From positions 682,001 to 746,000 of the forward strand of contig JAIOOU010000003.1 of the NCBI GenBank assembly GCA_021414245.1: a DNA stretch of 64,000 nucleotides. Reading direction: 5' to 3'. The notes below the pieces were generated by a model. That model searched no databases, had not been told where the DNA came from, and worked only from the letters and a program-made list of their open reading frames with translations. This DNA is from Chloroflexota bacterium (GTDB taxonomy: Bacteria > Chloroflexota > Anaerolineae > Anaerolineales > Villigracilaceae). Positions 17,205 to 24,984 of this stretch are shown here, one piece after another (position 1 is the stretch's first letter; every line of letters begins with the position of its first letter). A program made the position numbers and the translations under genes.

Positions 17205-17900
17205 ATGCCAACACAGGAAGAGATCTATCGAACGGAAGGCGACAAATATGAAGCCTTGATCGTCCGTGAAGACCACGAAGGAAATATTTTGCATGCTTTG
17301 CAGGAGATCGTATCCCTGAACGGCCGCGTCGTCTATGACCTTGGAGCTGGAACGGGCCGTCTGGCCTGCCTGCTGGCTCCGCAGGTCTCCCGTGTGCGAG
17401 CCTTCGATATCTCCGACGAGATGCTGCGTGTGTGCCGGGAAAAATTAATTGCCAGCGGGTTGGCCAACTGGCAGGTGGATGTGGCTGACCACCGCAAGCT
17501 GCCGGTGGGGGATCACTCCGCGGATCTGGTTGTTTCCGGCTGGAGTTTAAGTTATCTGGCTGTCTGGGATTCCAGGGGCACGTGGCGGCTTCAACTCGAA
17601 GAATGGCTGGACGAAATGAAGCGGGTTCTCAAGCCCGGCGGCACGATCGTTTTATTTGAGTCGCTGGGCACGGGTAATGAGACCCCGGTTAAGCTGGAAC
17701 ACCTGAGGGGTTTTTATCCCTGGCTGGATGAAGCCGGATTTCAAAACAAGTGGATCCGCACCGATTACAGATTTGTTTCCCTCGACGAGGCGGATTTTCT
17801 TTCGCGTTTTTTCTTTGGTGATGAACTTGGCGACAGGGTCAGGCGGAATGGTTGGGAGATCCTGCCCGAATGTACGGGTGTTTGGTGGAGACAAATATAA
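17205..17900 (+). CDS. SAM-dependent class I methyltransferase
   Basis: A 231-residue Methyltransf_11/25-type enzyme. Motif I is VVYDLGAGTGRLACLLA, the acidic end of the second strand is RVRAFDISDEML, and the later strand contains VVSGWSLSYLAVWDS followed by MKRVLKPGGTIVLFES. The ATG lies exactly six bases after a TATAAT box, so a leaderless transcript is predicted. It is divergent from the YbaK gene and ends at a bidirectional terminator. The substrate is unknown. Confidence 0.88.
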   Translation: MPTQEEIYRTEGDKYEALIVREDHEGNILHALQEIVSLNGRVVYDLGAGTGRLACLLAPQVSRVRAFDISDEMLRVCREKLIASGLANWQVDVADHRKLPVGDHSADLVVSGWSLSYLAVWDSRGTWRLQLEEWLDEMKRVLKPGGTIVLFESLGTGNETPVKLEHLRGFYPWLDEAGFQNKWIRTDYRFVSLDEADFLSRFFFGDELGDRVRRNGWEILPECTGVWWRQI

Positions 17901-17935
17901 AAAAGAGAGGCGCGATACACGCGCCTCTCTTTTTT
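17899..17935. terminator. Bidirectional terminator
   Basis: A 16-bp perfect stem (17899-17914 with 17920-17935) with ATACA loop, A-run on the left and T-run on the right. It overlaps the stop codons of both converging genes. Confidence 0.92.
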
Positions 17936-18494
17936 AACCCTGCTTTCTAAAGCCGTTTTTCAAGGCCACGATCAGGCCGATCAGAATCAACAGAATGCTG
18001 GCTCCGGCGAAGAACCATTTGACCGCAGTCAGTACGGTCAGCAGCCAGGCCAGGCCGGCTGGCTGGACAGGGAAGATGGAAAGCAGAATGACAATGCAGC
18101 CATTTTCCAGCAGGTCAAAGACCCAGGCGCCCAACGGCACAACATTGTATTTCCGCATCGGGCTCGTGGATGCAAAGCCGCGTTGGAACAGCCAGGAGAT
18201 CAGCAGGCCAAAGAAAAACAAATATACGATCGGGTAGATGATATCAATGGTGAGCTCGACGTTCCGGTAGAATGGGCGGCCGTACTCTCCATATTGTTCG
18301 ATCATGCCAAAGATCCTGGGCGGGGTTGCGAACATCATCAGGTCCAGGGGTTGGATTCCACCCTGTCCGCCCTGCATCATGCCTTGAATGAGTGGCAAAA
18401 GAAAGCCGGCGAAGAATGCGTCCAGAAATAACAGCACAATCACTAGCCAGCCTTTTGCCCATCGATAAAAACGATCTGAGAGTGCTTTTAACAT
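17934..18494 (-). CDS. Multi-pass membrane protein, unknown function
   Basis: 186 residues with four predicted membrane helices (near residues 15-38, 85-104, 122-145 and 152-178). The loop after the first helix is Gly/Gln-rich (MQGGQGGIQPLD). It has a DoxX-like or DUF-type overall topology, but no motif that I can name. AGGAGG lies 6 bases before the ATG at 18494. It stands alone between the terminator and the NUDIX gene. Confidence 0.7.
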   Translation of the reverse strand: MLKALSDRFYRWAKGWLVIVLLFLDAFFAGFLLPLIQGMMQGGQGGIQPLDLMMFATPPRIFGMIEQYGEYGRPFYRNVELTIDIIYPIVYLFFFGLLISWLFQRGFASTSPMRKYNVVPLGAWVFDLLENGCIVILLSIFPVQPAGLAWLLTVLTAVKWFFAGASILLILIGLIVALKNGFRKQG

Positions 18495-18568
18495 CTTGCC
18501 TCCTGGCCTAAAGTTTTGTATAACAACCCTGAGATTGCCTGTTGGTGGCGAAATTATCCCCCGCTGAT

Positions 18569-19033
18569 TTATTTGATAACTGCATCCCCGCCTAGCAGGG
18601 CATCCTCCACCCGGCTCTTATGTTGCCCGTGCATGGGCATGTGTTCCATTTCGCTCAGGGAAAAATATCCGGCCTCAGTGGTCTCGTTGCTCAATCCCAA
18701 CTCGCCGGAAACGATCTCGGCCTCAAAGCTCATAACCACCATAAAGATCTTGTTGCCGTCATTGTACACGATCAATTGATCGGGGTTGCTGTATACGCCG
18801 ATCAGCCGGGTCACGCGGACATTCAGGCCGGTTTCCTCTCTTACTTCACGAATGCACGCCTCGGCTGCGCTTTCGCCCGCTTCCATTGCACCACCCGGCA
18901 GACACCAGCGTCCGTTGTCGGTTCGGCGTGTCAGCAATACTTTTTCGCGATTTGCATCGAAGATAATGGCGCTGCAACCCGCCCGCAATTGACCCTGCCT
19001 GCCCATCCGCGGACCATATAGGACTTTAGACAT
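18569..19033 (-). CDS. NUDIX hydrolase
   Basis: A 154-residue NUDIX pyrophosphatase, with the box [23 protein letters not shown] matching GX5EX7REUXEEXGU. The N-terminal [24 protein letters not shown] and C-terminal segments match the ADP-ribose/NADH pyrophosphatase-like group, but substrate cannot be set. The ATG lies in a very AT-rich tract just downstream of a perfect palindrome, so the gene may have a short or absent leader. Confidence 0.92.
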   Translation of the reverse strand: MSKVLYGPRMGRQGQLRAGCSAIIFDANREKVLLTRRTDNGRWCLPGGAMEAGESAAEACIREVREETGLNVRVTRLIGVYSNPDQLIVYNDGNKIFMVVMSFEAEIVSGELGLSNETTEAGYFSLSEMEHMPMHGQHKSRVEDALLGGDAVIK

Positions 19034-19043
19034 AATATTATAT

Positions 19044-19075
19044 AAATTTCGGAGGTGATCTCACCTCCGAAATTT
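19044..19075 (-). terminator. Perfect 15-bp palindrome, probable terminator after the pirin gene
   Basis: 19044-19058 pairs perfectly with 19061-19075 around TC. On the minus strand the stem is followed by an AT-rich TATATAATATT tail leading straight into the NUDIX start. It lies seven bases beyond the pirin stop. The arms include GGAGGTGA, an anti-Shine-Dalgarno complement, so an RNA-level regulatory role is also conceivable. Confidence 0.65.
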
Positions 19076-19081
19076 GATCTC

Positions 19082-19933
19082 CTAAGCTTGAATGAAAGTT
19101 CCGTTGCGCAGGTCAGCTATGGTTTGCTGGATCTCTTCGACGGTATTCATGACGAAAGGTCCATAAGGAACAATCGGCTCCTTGAACGGAGCACCGGCGA
19201 TCAGCATGAATTGCACGCCCCGGCCCGCAGCGTCGCTCTTGACCTCGATCTGGCCACCGTCATCGTTGAAGACCACCATGCTGACAGATTCGACCGCCTC
19301 GCCGCCAAATTCACCCGCGCCTTCGAAGACATAAGCCAGGACCGTGTGACCTTCCGGGATGGCGATCTTGAAGCTCGAAGCAGGAGCCAGCTTCACGTCC
19401 ATGTAAAGAGGCGAGGCTGCAATGTCTTCAACCGGCCCGCGGATCCCCTCCAGTTCACCGGCCACCAGTCGTACTGTGGCGCCGTCCTTTTCGACCACTG
19501 GGATCGTGGATGAATTAACTTCCTGGTAGCGGGGCTGTCCCATTTTCTGGGCGGCGGGCAGGTTCACCCAAAGCTGAAAGCCGTAAATGTTTCCGCTCTC
19601 GCCGCGGCGGGGCATTTCCTCGTGTAGAATGCCGCGGCCACTGGTCATCCATTGCACATCGCCCGGCCCGATCACGCCGGAGTTACCGAGGCTGTCGCGA
19701 TGGTTGACCGAGCCGTCAAGAATATACGTGACGGTCTCGATGCCGCGATGCGGGTGCATCGGAAATCCACGGATGGGGCCCTCAAGAGGATTGTTGAAGG
19801 CAAAATGATCGAATAACAAAAATGGGTCATGCTCGTTCGTAGCGCGCGGGGAGACCGAGCGGCGCAACAGCACGCCCGCGCCTTCCACGACAAGTTGGGG
19901 TTCGATAATGTGGGATATGGTTCTGTTGTTCAT
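19082..19933 (-). CDS. Pirin family protein
   Basis: 283 residues of the bicupin pirin family (Fe-binding; some members have quercetin 2,3-dioxygenase activity or act as redox cofactors). The N-terminal motif GFPMHPHRGIETVTYILDGSVNHRDSLG has the conserved metal His residues, followed by WMTSGRGILHEEMP with the His/Glu pair and FQLWVNLPAAQK. The C-terminal pirin_C domain is present, so the protein is complete. The specific role cannot be read from context. Confidence 0.93.
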   Translation of the reverse strand: MNNRTISHIIEPQLVVEGAGVLLRRSVSPRATNEHDPFLLFDHFAFNNPLEGPIRGFPMHPHRGIETVTYILDGSVNHRDSLGNSGVIGPGDVQWMTSGRGILHEEMPRRGESGNIYGFQLWVNLPAAQKMGQPRYQEVNSSTIPVVEKDGATVRLVAGELEGIRGPVEDIAASPLYMDVKLAPASSFKIAIPEGHTVLAYVFEGAGEFGGEAVESVSMVVFNDDGGQIEVKSDAAGRGVQFMLIAGAPFKEPIVPYGPFVMNTVEEIQQTIADLRNGTFIQA

Positions 19934-19963
19934 GTGATATGGATGCTGCGGGAAGACCGGTTA

Positions 19964-20548
19964 TTACACCCGCTCCAGGATAAGGTCAACGCTTCTTGCA
20001 TATTCCTTTTTCTCCCTGGAGACGTCGAGTTCGAGGATCTTATTTTTGGGGACGGCCGCCAGCCATTCCTTGATAAGTTGGTCCAGGTCCCGCGCGTCTT
20101 TCGCGGACGCAATGTTGATTCTGTTTCGAGCTGCCAGTCTTGCACCGACGATCTCTTCCGTGGCGCTCAATGCGATGATGAAATCCGGAGGCGGGAGAAG
20201 GGCGCGGGTGTGATTATAGAATCGTTCGCACAGATCAAACTCTGCGTCCGATAACAGGCCGTGTTTACGGAAGAGCCGGGTGAACCCCTGAAAATCAAGG
20301 TCCAGCCCCCCGTCCATCAAGGCGGGTTTCTCTCCCCGCCGTAGTTCACGTTCCTGCTCCGCCCGGAAGATCAGATAATCCAGTTGATTGGCGAGCGCGT
20401 AATGAGGATCCTGCTTGAAGAGTGACTGGAACGGTCTCTCGGAATGCTGTTCGTAAGCCATTGAAAAATCCCGTTTCGCACATAATGCCTGTGCGAGGGT
20501 GGTCTTGCCCACCCCGCTTGGCCCAACGATCACAATCAATTTGTTCAT
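19964..20548 (-). CDS. P-loop nucleotide kinase-like (AAA) protein
   Basis: A 194-residue small P-loop protein. The Walker A GPSGVGKTTLAQALC is at the N-terminus, and a helical lid region includes LDLDFQGFTRLFRKHGLLSDAEFDLCERFY. This layout resembles the deoxynucleoside-kinase/thymidylate-kinase-like group, where a DxxxR or similar acid-base motif follows. The terminal helix contains RNRINIASAKDARDLDQLIKEW. It could phosphorylate a nucleoside or another small molecule. It lies 30 bp upstream of the pirin gene on the same strand. Confidence 0.75.
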   Translation of the reverse strand: MNKLIVIVGPSGVGKTTLAQALCAKRDFSMAYEQHSERPFQSLFKQDPHYALANQLDYLIFRAEQERELRRGEKPALMDGGLDLDFQGFTRLFRKHGLLSDAEFDLCERFYNHTRALLPPPDFIIALSATEEIVGARLAARNRINIASAKDARDLDQLIKEWLAAVPKNKILELDVSREKKEYARSVDLILERV

Positions 20549-20701
20549 GAATTCCCTGTATTATTCGAATGGATTTGATTTTGTTTGGTGCTTCCTGAGG
20601 CAGATTATAAGGGAGGATATCCTCATTCATGGAAACGCATTTTTTGGATTAGAATAAATAAAATCATCCTTTTTATTCCGACAGCATCAGGAGGAATTGA
20701 G

Positions 20702-21172
20702 TTGAAAGAGCCTGTGATTTTGGTGTCCGAAAGCCCTGTCCTGAATACTTTGAACTTCAAGCCTTTTCGCAGCATGCTGCAAAGAAATGTGGTCGCGTTC
20801 CTGCCGCGGGATGAAGAACCGCAAAGTATCCAGGTGAAAACACCGTGGGGAACGCTTCTAACTGCGAAGAGAGGGGATTTCCTGGTGAGTGAGCTGGATG
20901 CCCCGAGTGACGTTTGGCCGGTTAATCCTGAAATATTTGACCAATCCTATATGATCACCGAGCCGGGACATTGCATCAAACGCGCAGTTACCCTGCTGGT
21001 GCCCCTTACCGAGGTGACCAACGGGGATGAAGATCAAATGGTAACAGTTCACACCCTCGAAGGTGTTGAAACTGTCCGCGCGGGGGATTTTTTCCTGGCA
21101 AAGGGAGTTCGGGGCGAAATATGGCCCTATCCCAAGGAAAAGGCTCTTGCAATCATGAAGCCCGTCGAGTGA
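20702..21172 (+). CDS. PGDYG-like domain protein, two repeats
   Basis: About 156 residues. The TTG at 20702 is chosen because AGGAGG lies seven bases upstream; in-frame ATGs further upstream would put the ribosome site inside the gene. Two copies of a short module are visible: TPWGTLLTAKRGDFLVSEL..VWPVNPEIF and TLEGVETVRAGDFFLAKG..EIWPYPKEKA. This layout (GD followed by a hydrophobic strand, then a W-P turn) is that of PGDYG-type domains. Function unknown. It converges with the conflict operon at a terminator. Confidence 0.7.
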   Translation: MKEPVILVSESPVLNTLNFKPFRSMLQRNVVAFLPRDEEPQSIQVKTPWGTLLTAKRGDFLVSELDAPSDVWPVNPEIFDQSYMITEPGHCIKRAVTLLVPLTEVTNGDEDQMVTVHTLEGVETVRAGDFFLAKGVRGEIWPYPKEKALAIMKPVE

Positions 21173-21190
21173 TCGGCGGGCTTCTTTTTT
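21157..21190 (+). terminator. Terminator after the PGDYG-like gene
   Basis: GAAGCCCG (21157-21164) pairs with CGGGCTTC (21177-21184), followed by TTTTTT. It overlaps the gene's 3' end and faces the leftward conflict operon. Confidence 0.75.
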
Positions 21191-21224
21191 CAATGTCCGG
21201 TCCTGCCGGTTTAGGTTGAGATTA

Positions 21225-23615
21225 TTACTTTTTTCTGGCAGGCGCAGAGGCTTTGCCGGCTTTGGATTCGCGCAAGGCGTCCGCCTTGGCCTGTTTGGCG
21301 GAACCCTCCACCATCAAACGATCAAGTACATTGTCGATCACATTGTGCAGATATTTTGACGGATTGATCTGTTCGATGGGGCCGCCGAGATCGCGCATGA
21401 GTTCGATCATATGATGGACGAGACGGGCATCCCGGTCCTTGGGTTTGTCGCCATACGCGTTCCATAGAGCGATTAGTCGCACTCTGTCAATCCCGCGCCC
21501 AAGCGAAGAGTACAGCGCCCAGCGATTATTTCGTTCATAGGGGTCATCATCCTCCTTCGGCTGGCCGACATTTTCAATTTGATACTGTTCATCCACAAGG
21601 GGGTGGTTGCGGATGTTGTAGAAACGTTCGACCCAGGCATCCCCGCCAGGCGAGACAAATTGCTTGATGTAGGCCGACTCCGGCAGAGGTAGAAAAGCCC
21701 GCACCTTGATCCCCTTTTCCGCGCAGATTTCCGCGAAGAGGATCTCACTTCCGGCGGAAAGACCGGCTACGAAGGCGCGATCATCCGAGTTGATCTTGAA
21801 ACCTTCCAGTTTTGCGCGGATCTCATGACGAATTTCATTTTCCTTGTCGGCAGGGAAGGTCTTCTTGTCCTTGCCCGGATAATCAATCATGTATCCGGTG
21901 AAGAGGAAGGCCCGCCCGGCCTGTCTGGATTTTTTCGAGGATCCGGCTTTTGATGCAGACTGCTGGTTTTCATCCTGGCCCGAGCGTGCGAGTTCCTCCT
22001 TGATGGTCTTGATGCCCACTTTTACATATTCCTCGCGCAGGCCCAGGGCGGCCAGCATTTGCAGCTGTTCCAGCGAGGAATTCAACCAGAATTGATTCCG
22101 GCGGGAGGCTGTCAGAGCCTTGCGGTAGGCCCGGGCCACGCTGGATGTGTTATCCGCAGTGAGCACCCTCAACTCGGCAAGGGAGATCAGTGTCCAGTAA
22201 TCGGCGCTGGCTGCCTCCGTCTTTTCCTCGAGGCCGAAGACCAGTGCGCCGCGCAGTTCGGCAATGTCCCTGCGAATGCGGCTGATGTCCGGGTCGGGAT
22301 CTTTTTTGTCGTCGAATTTATCGGCCAGATAGAGCGCCACTGTGGACAGGGTCAGTGCATTGATCCCGGGATAATAATTGTTGAGATCGTTTTGAAACCC
22401 TCTCAAATAAATGTCCGCGGATTTGATCAGCCAGTGATAGGATTCAAAGGCGTTTTTCAGTCTCTTGGTTTTATCACTGATGTTTTTCCATGAACCCGTC
22501 CACATTTCCTTGTAAACGCGTCCCAAAATGGATATCGAGTCGATATCGTTGGGGGAGTCCTTTAGCAGGCTTTCGATCTTGACAATGGCTTCGTCCACGC
22601 GCCCCATGCGATTGAGATGGAAGGCCTCCTGTCGGCGGAATTCCAGATTTGCCGAATTGACCTCCAATCCCCTGCGATACTGAGCCAGGGCCAGTTCATA
22701 ACGTCCCATGTCGGCCAGGGCCCTGCCTGCTTCTCCAATGGCCTCCTCCTTGATAAAAGGGTTCCGAATTTCCTCGGTCAGAAGCAGGATGTCGCCGATG
22801 CGTTTCTGGCGTTGAGCAATGGTCACCCGATCCTTCCATTCATTGTATTCACGCCAAAAGCCGGTGGCCAGCGGCGTGCGCAAGGCCCTGCGCTCCGGTT
22901 CGTTCAAACCGGAAAGCAGATTGAAGATCGGGCTGTGGACGGTATCGCGATCTGAAGCCCAGGTGTCCCGGGCCATGCGGGCAATGGCTTGAATGTCGCT
23001 TCGAATGAAGGCGGGGTCAGGCACCCCTTCCGGTGTAATGTGATACGGCAACGTGCGAACATTGAAAATGTCAAAGGGCATGTAAGCCCTGCCCGCCTGG
23101 ATATGGACCATGCCGCGTTTGCGGAATGCGTGGCGAATGCCAAGTTCATAGAACACGTTCGCGTTGTCAATGCTCAGGTCGCACAGACACAGATCTGCGA
23201 GCAGCAATTCCTGGAACATATCGGTCAAAATGTCACCGGACGATGTTTCTTCATCGGCGCGGAAAGGCTCAAAGCCTGCATCCTCAAGCGCCGGTTTGAT
23301 CAGGGTCTTATAGATGGCATTGAAATCGTAGAGCGAGCCGTCTCCGCCTTTCTTTTTGCCGAAGGGCATGATGATGAAGGCGTGTGGACGAATTTCCGGC
23401 CGGAGCGGATGGGGAGCGTTCGGTTCCTTGCTGCTCAAGACCAGGGTGGCTCCCGTTGCATTTTCCTCCTTTACAGGTGTGCTCGGGGGGACGGGGGACG
23501 GAGAGGTTGGCGGTGTATTTGCGGGGGTGCCGGCCTGGGATGTTGCTGCTGGCCCTGCATTGGAGGATGGTACCGCGTCTTTTGGGGAAGTGGTGGGGGT
23601 GGTGGATTCAGTCAT
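21225..23615 (-). CDS. TIR/deoxyribosyltransferase-like-TPR-SLOG-like conflict protein
   Basis: 796 residues. After a Pro/Thr/Ser-rich disordered N-terminus (1-75), residues 77-215 form a TIR/nucleoside-deoxyribosyltransferase-like domain: HAFIIMPFG, PFRADEE, LLADLCLCDLS and NANVFYELGIRHA, with the probable catalytic Glu157. The middle is an alpha-helical TPR region of the DUF4071 (MAP3K TRAFs-binding) type. About residues 565-760 form a Rossmann-like SLOG-type module, with FLFTGYMIDYPG, GLSAGSEILFAEICAEKG and WVERFYN. Such domains are linked to NAD+ cleavage or nucleotide-ligand sensing. It is the last gene of the four-gene operon (18 bp after SLATT). No toxicity or ligand is shown by sequence. 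Confidence 0.8.
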   Translation of the reverse strand: MTESTTPTTSPKDAVPSSNAGPAATSQAGTPANTPPTSPSPVPPSTPVKEENATGATLVLSSKEPNAPHPLRPEIRPHAFIIMPFGKKKGGDGSLYDFNAIYKTLIKPALEDAGFEPFRADEETSSGDILTDMFQELLLADLCLCDLSIDNANVFYELGIRHAFRKRGMVHIQAGRAYMPFDIFNVRTLPYHITPEGVPDPAFIRSDIQAIARMARDTWASDRDTVHSPIFNLLSGLNEPERRALRTPLATGFWREYNEWKDRVTIAQRQKRIGDILLLTEEIRNPFIKEEAIGEAGRALADMGRYELALAQYRRGLEVNSANLEFRRQEAFHLNRMGRVDEAIVKIESLLKDSPNDIDSISILGRVYKEMWTGSWKNISDKTKRLKNAFESYHWLIKSADIYLRGFQNDLNNYYPGINALTLSTVALYLADKFDDKKDPDPDISRIRRDIAELRGALVFGLEEKTEAASADYWTLISLAELRVLTADNTSSVARAYRKALTASRRNQFWLNSSLEQLQMLAALGLREEYVKVGIKTIKEELARSGQDENQQSASKAGSSKKSRQAGRAFLFTGYMIDYPGKDKKTFPADKENEIRHEIRAKLEGFKINSDDRAFVAGLSAGSEILFAEICAEKGIKVRAFLPLPESAYIKQFVSPGGDAWVERFYNIRNHPLVDEQYQIENVGQPKEDDDPYERNNRWALYSSLGRGIDRVRLIALWNAYGDKPKDRDARLVHHMIELMRDLGGPIEQINPSKYLHNVIDNVLDRLMVEGSAKQAKADALRESKAGKASAPARKK

Positions 23616-23633
23616 ATTGTCTCCTGCACGGGT

Positions 23634-24968
23634 CTAGCCTTTTACTTCGGCGGTTTTTGGATATCGTGACATAAGGTCGTTCAGGACGTTCATGGGAGTA
23701 TTGCTGTCGATCTGGACATCTTTGAACTCGTCATTAATTGACTTCAATGCAGATGACATCCCGAGCTTTTCGGCGATGTTTTCAGCCGCATCATGAACCG
23801 CATCTTTCATCACGGCAAGCTCCGCCTGTACCAGGTCAGAAGAGGCCTCCTCGGCCAGGGTTCCCAGGGCGGAGGTATAGGTTTCAGTCAGGGTCCCTTC
23901 GGATTCGACCATGGTCCCTTTTGTGAAATCGACCACGGCCTCTTCGATGTTATTTCTGAAGCGCTGATCAGAATCGCGTTGTTCCTGGATGACGCGGTTG
24001 ATCAATCCAGCCTCTTCTTCAAGATCGGAATCGCGCAGGGCCTTTTGCATGGCCTTGATATATTCCACATTCTGACTCCACAGGATTTCCTCGGTCGAGC
24101 GGACGGTCTTGAAAAATTCCGTTGAGTTCTTTGCCTCGACTTCGAGGTTCTTCCAATGATCGGACAGAATATTCAATTCCAGGATGACCTTGCTGTAATT
24201 TCGGACAACAGAATCAAGGTCCCGTAACTCCTGCCAGCCACTGAAGGCCGCGGTGAAGGCTGCGGCCAGAGCGACCCACAGGGTCAAGGGTCCTCCGAGA
24301 GCTGCCAGAGCGGCTCCCATTGCCCCGGAAACCAGGATCAAAATCTGCAGACGGGTGCGTTGCTTTCTCTTCTTGTTCACTGAGTGTTCATGCCAGGCCA
24401 GTTGATCATCGAGTCTGAAGCGGGCATATTCATCGCCGGTAAGATCGTGAAATCCATTATCAGCCTCAGGATTGCCCGGATCAAATCGGGGCGGAGGAGG
24501 CAGGATTCCGTCATACGGTTCCATTAAGAGCTCGCCGTTCATGCCGCGATAGACAGAGCGTTGAATATCCGCGAGTCGTTTTTCCAGCCATTTGCGCCTG
24601 GTGGGGGTGTTTTTCAGGATGGTACGGTAGGCATAGATTTCTTTTAATATTTCCTCGGCACCGGCACGCGCCACCAGCCAGTCTCCAGTCGCGAAATTTC
24701 TACTGACGTAGGCTGCGAGGAGGGAGGCCAGGATGGGGGAACTAATCAGAAGAATACGCAGAGTCCACGTAAGTACTGGCGAAAAACCCTCGCCCAGCCT
24801 TTCCGAGAGAATGGCAAATAATGTGGCCAGTACACCCAGGCTGGCGATCCATCTCCGTAATCGAAGATGGGTATGGGAGCGTTTATCCGCGACCTCGGAT
24901 AATTGGGCAAAACGAGTCCAGGCAATCTGCAGAATGGGTGGTACTTCTTGCTGAGGTTGTGTTTCCAT
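23634..24968 (-). CDS. Double SLATT-type (DUF4231-like) membrane effector
   Basis: About 444 residues, starting at 24968 because GGAG lies upstream of that ATG; the longer frame to 25046 would overlap the neighbour. Two 2-TM units are visible: helices near 41-60 and 67-90, then RNFATGDWLVARAGAEEILKE (a SLATT/DUF4231 mark), and a second pair near 205-250 followed by SGWQELRDLDSVVRNYSKV. The C-terminal third is coiled-coil, ending near TPMNVLNDLMSRYP. SLATT proteins are proposed pore-forming effectors in SMODS/SLOG/TIR conflict systems. The gene sits 16 bp after the TIR-WD40 gene. Confidence 0.8.
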   Translation of the reverse strand: METQPQQEVPPILQIAWTRFAQLSEVADKRSHTHLRLRRWIASLGVLATLFAILSERLGEGFSPVLTWTLRILLISSPILASLLAAYVSRNFATGDWLVARAGAEEILKEIYAYRTILKNTPTRRKWLEKRLADIQRSVYRGMNGELLMEPYDGILPPPPRFDPGNPEADNGFHDLTGDEYARFRLDDQLAWHEHSVNKKRKQRTRLQILILVSGAMGAALAALGGPLTLWVALAAAFTAAFSGWQELRDLDSVVRNYSKVILELNILSDHWKNLEVEAKNSTEFFKTVRSTEEILWSQNVEYIKAMQKALRDSDLEEEAGLINRVIQEQRDSDQRFRNNIEEAVVDFTKGTMVESEGTLTETYTSALGTLAEEASSDLVQAELAVMKDAVHDAAENIAEKLGMSSALKSINDEFKDVQIDSNTPMNVLNDLMSRYPKTAEVKG

Positions 24969-24984
24969 TTTAATCTCCGTTACT

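Noticed and set aside
23615-23615. Prophage or defence-island integrase near the conflict operon
   Set aside because: No integrase, structural phage gene or tRNA attachment site lies in or next to 21-29.5 kb.
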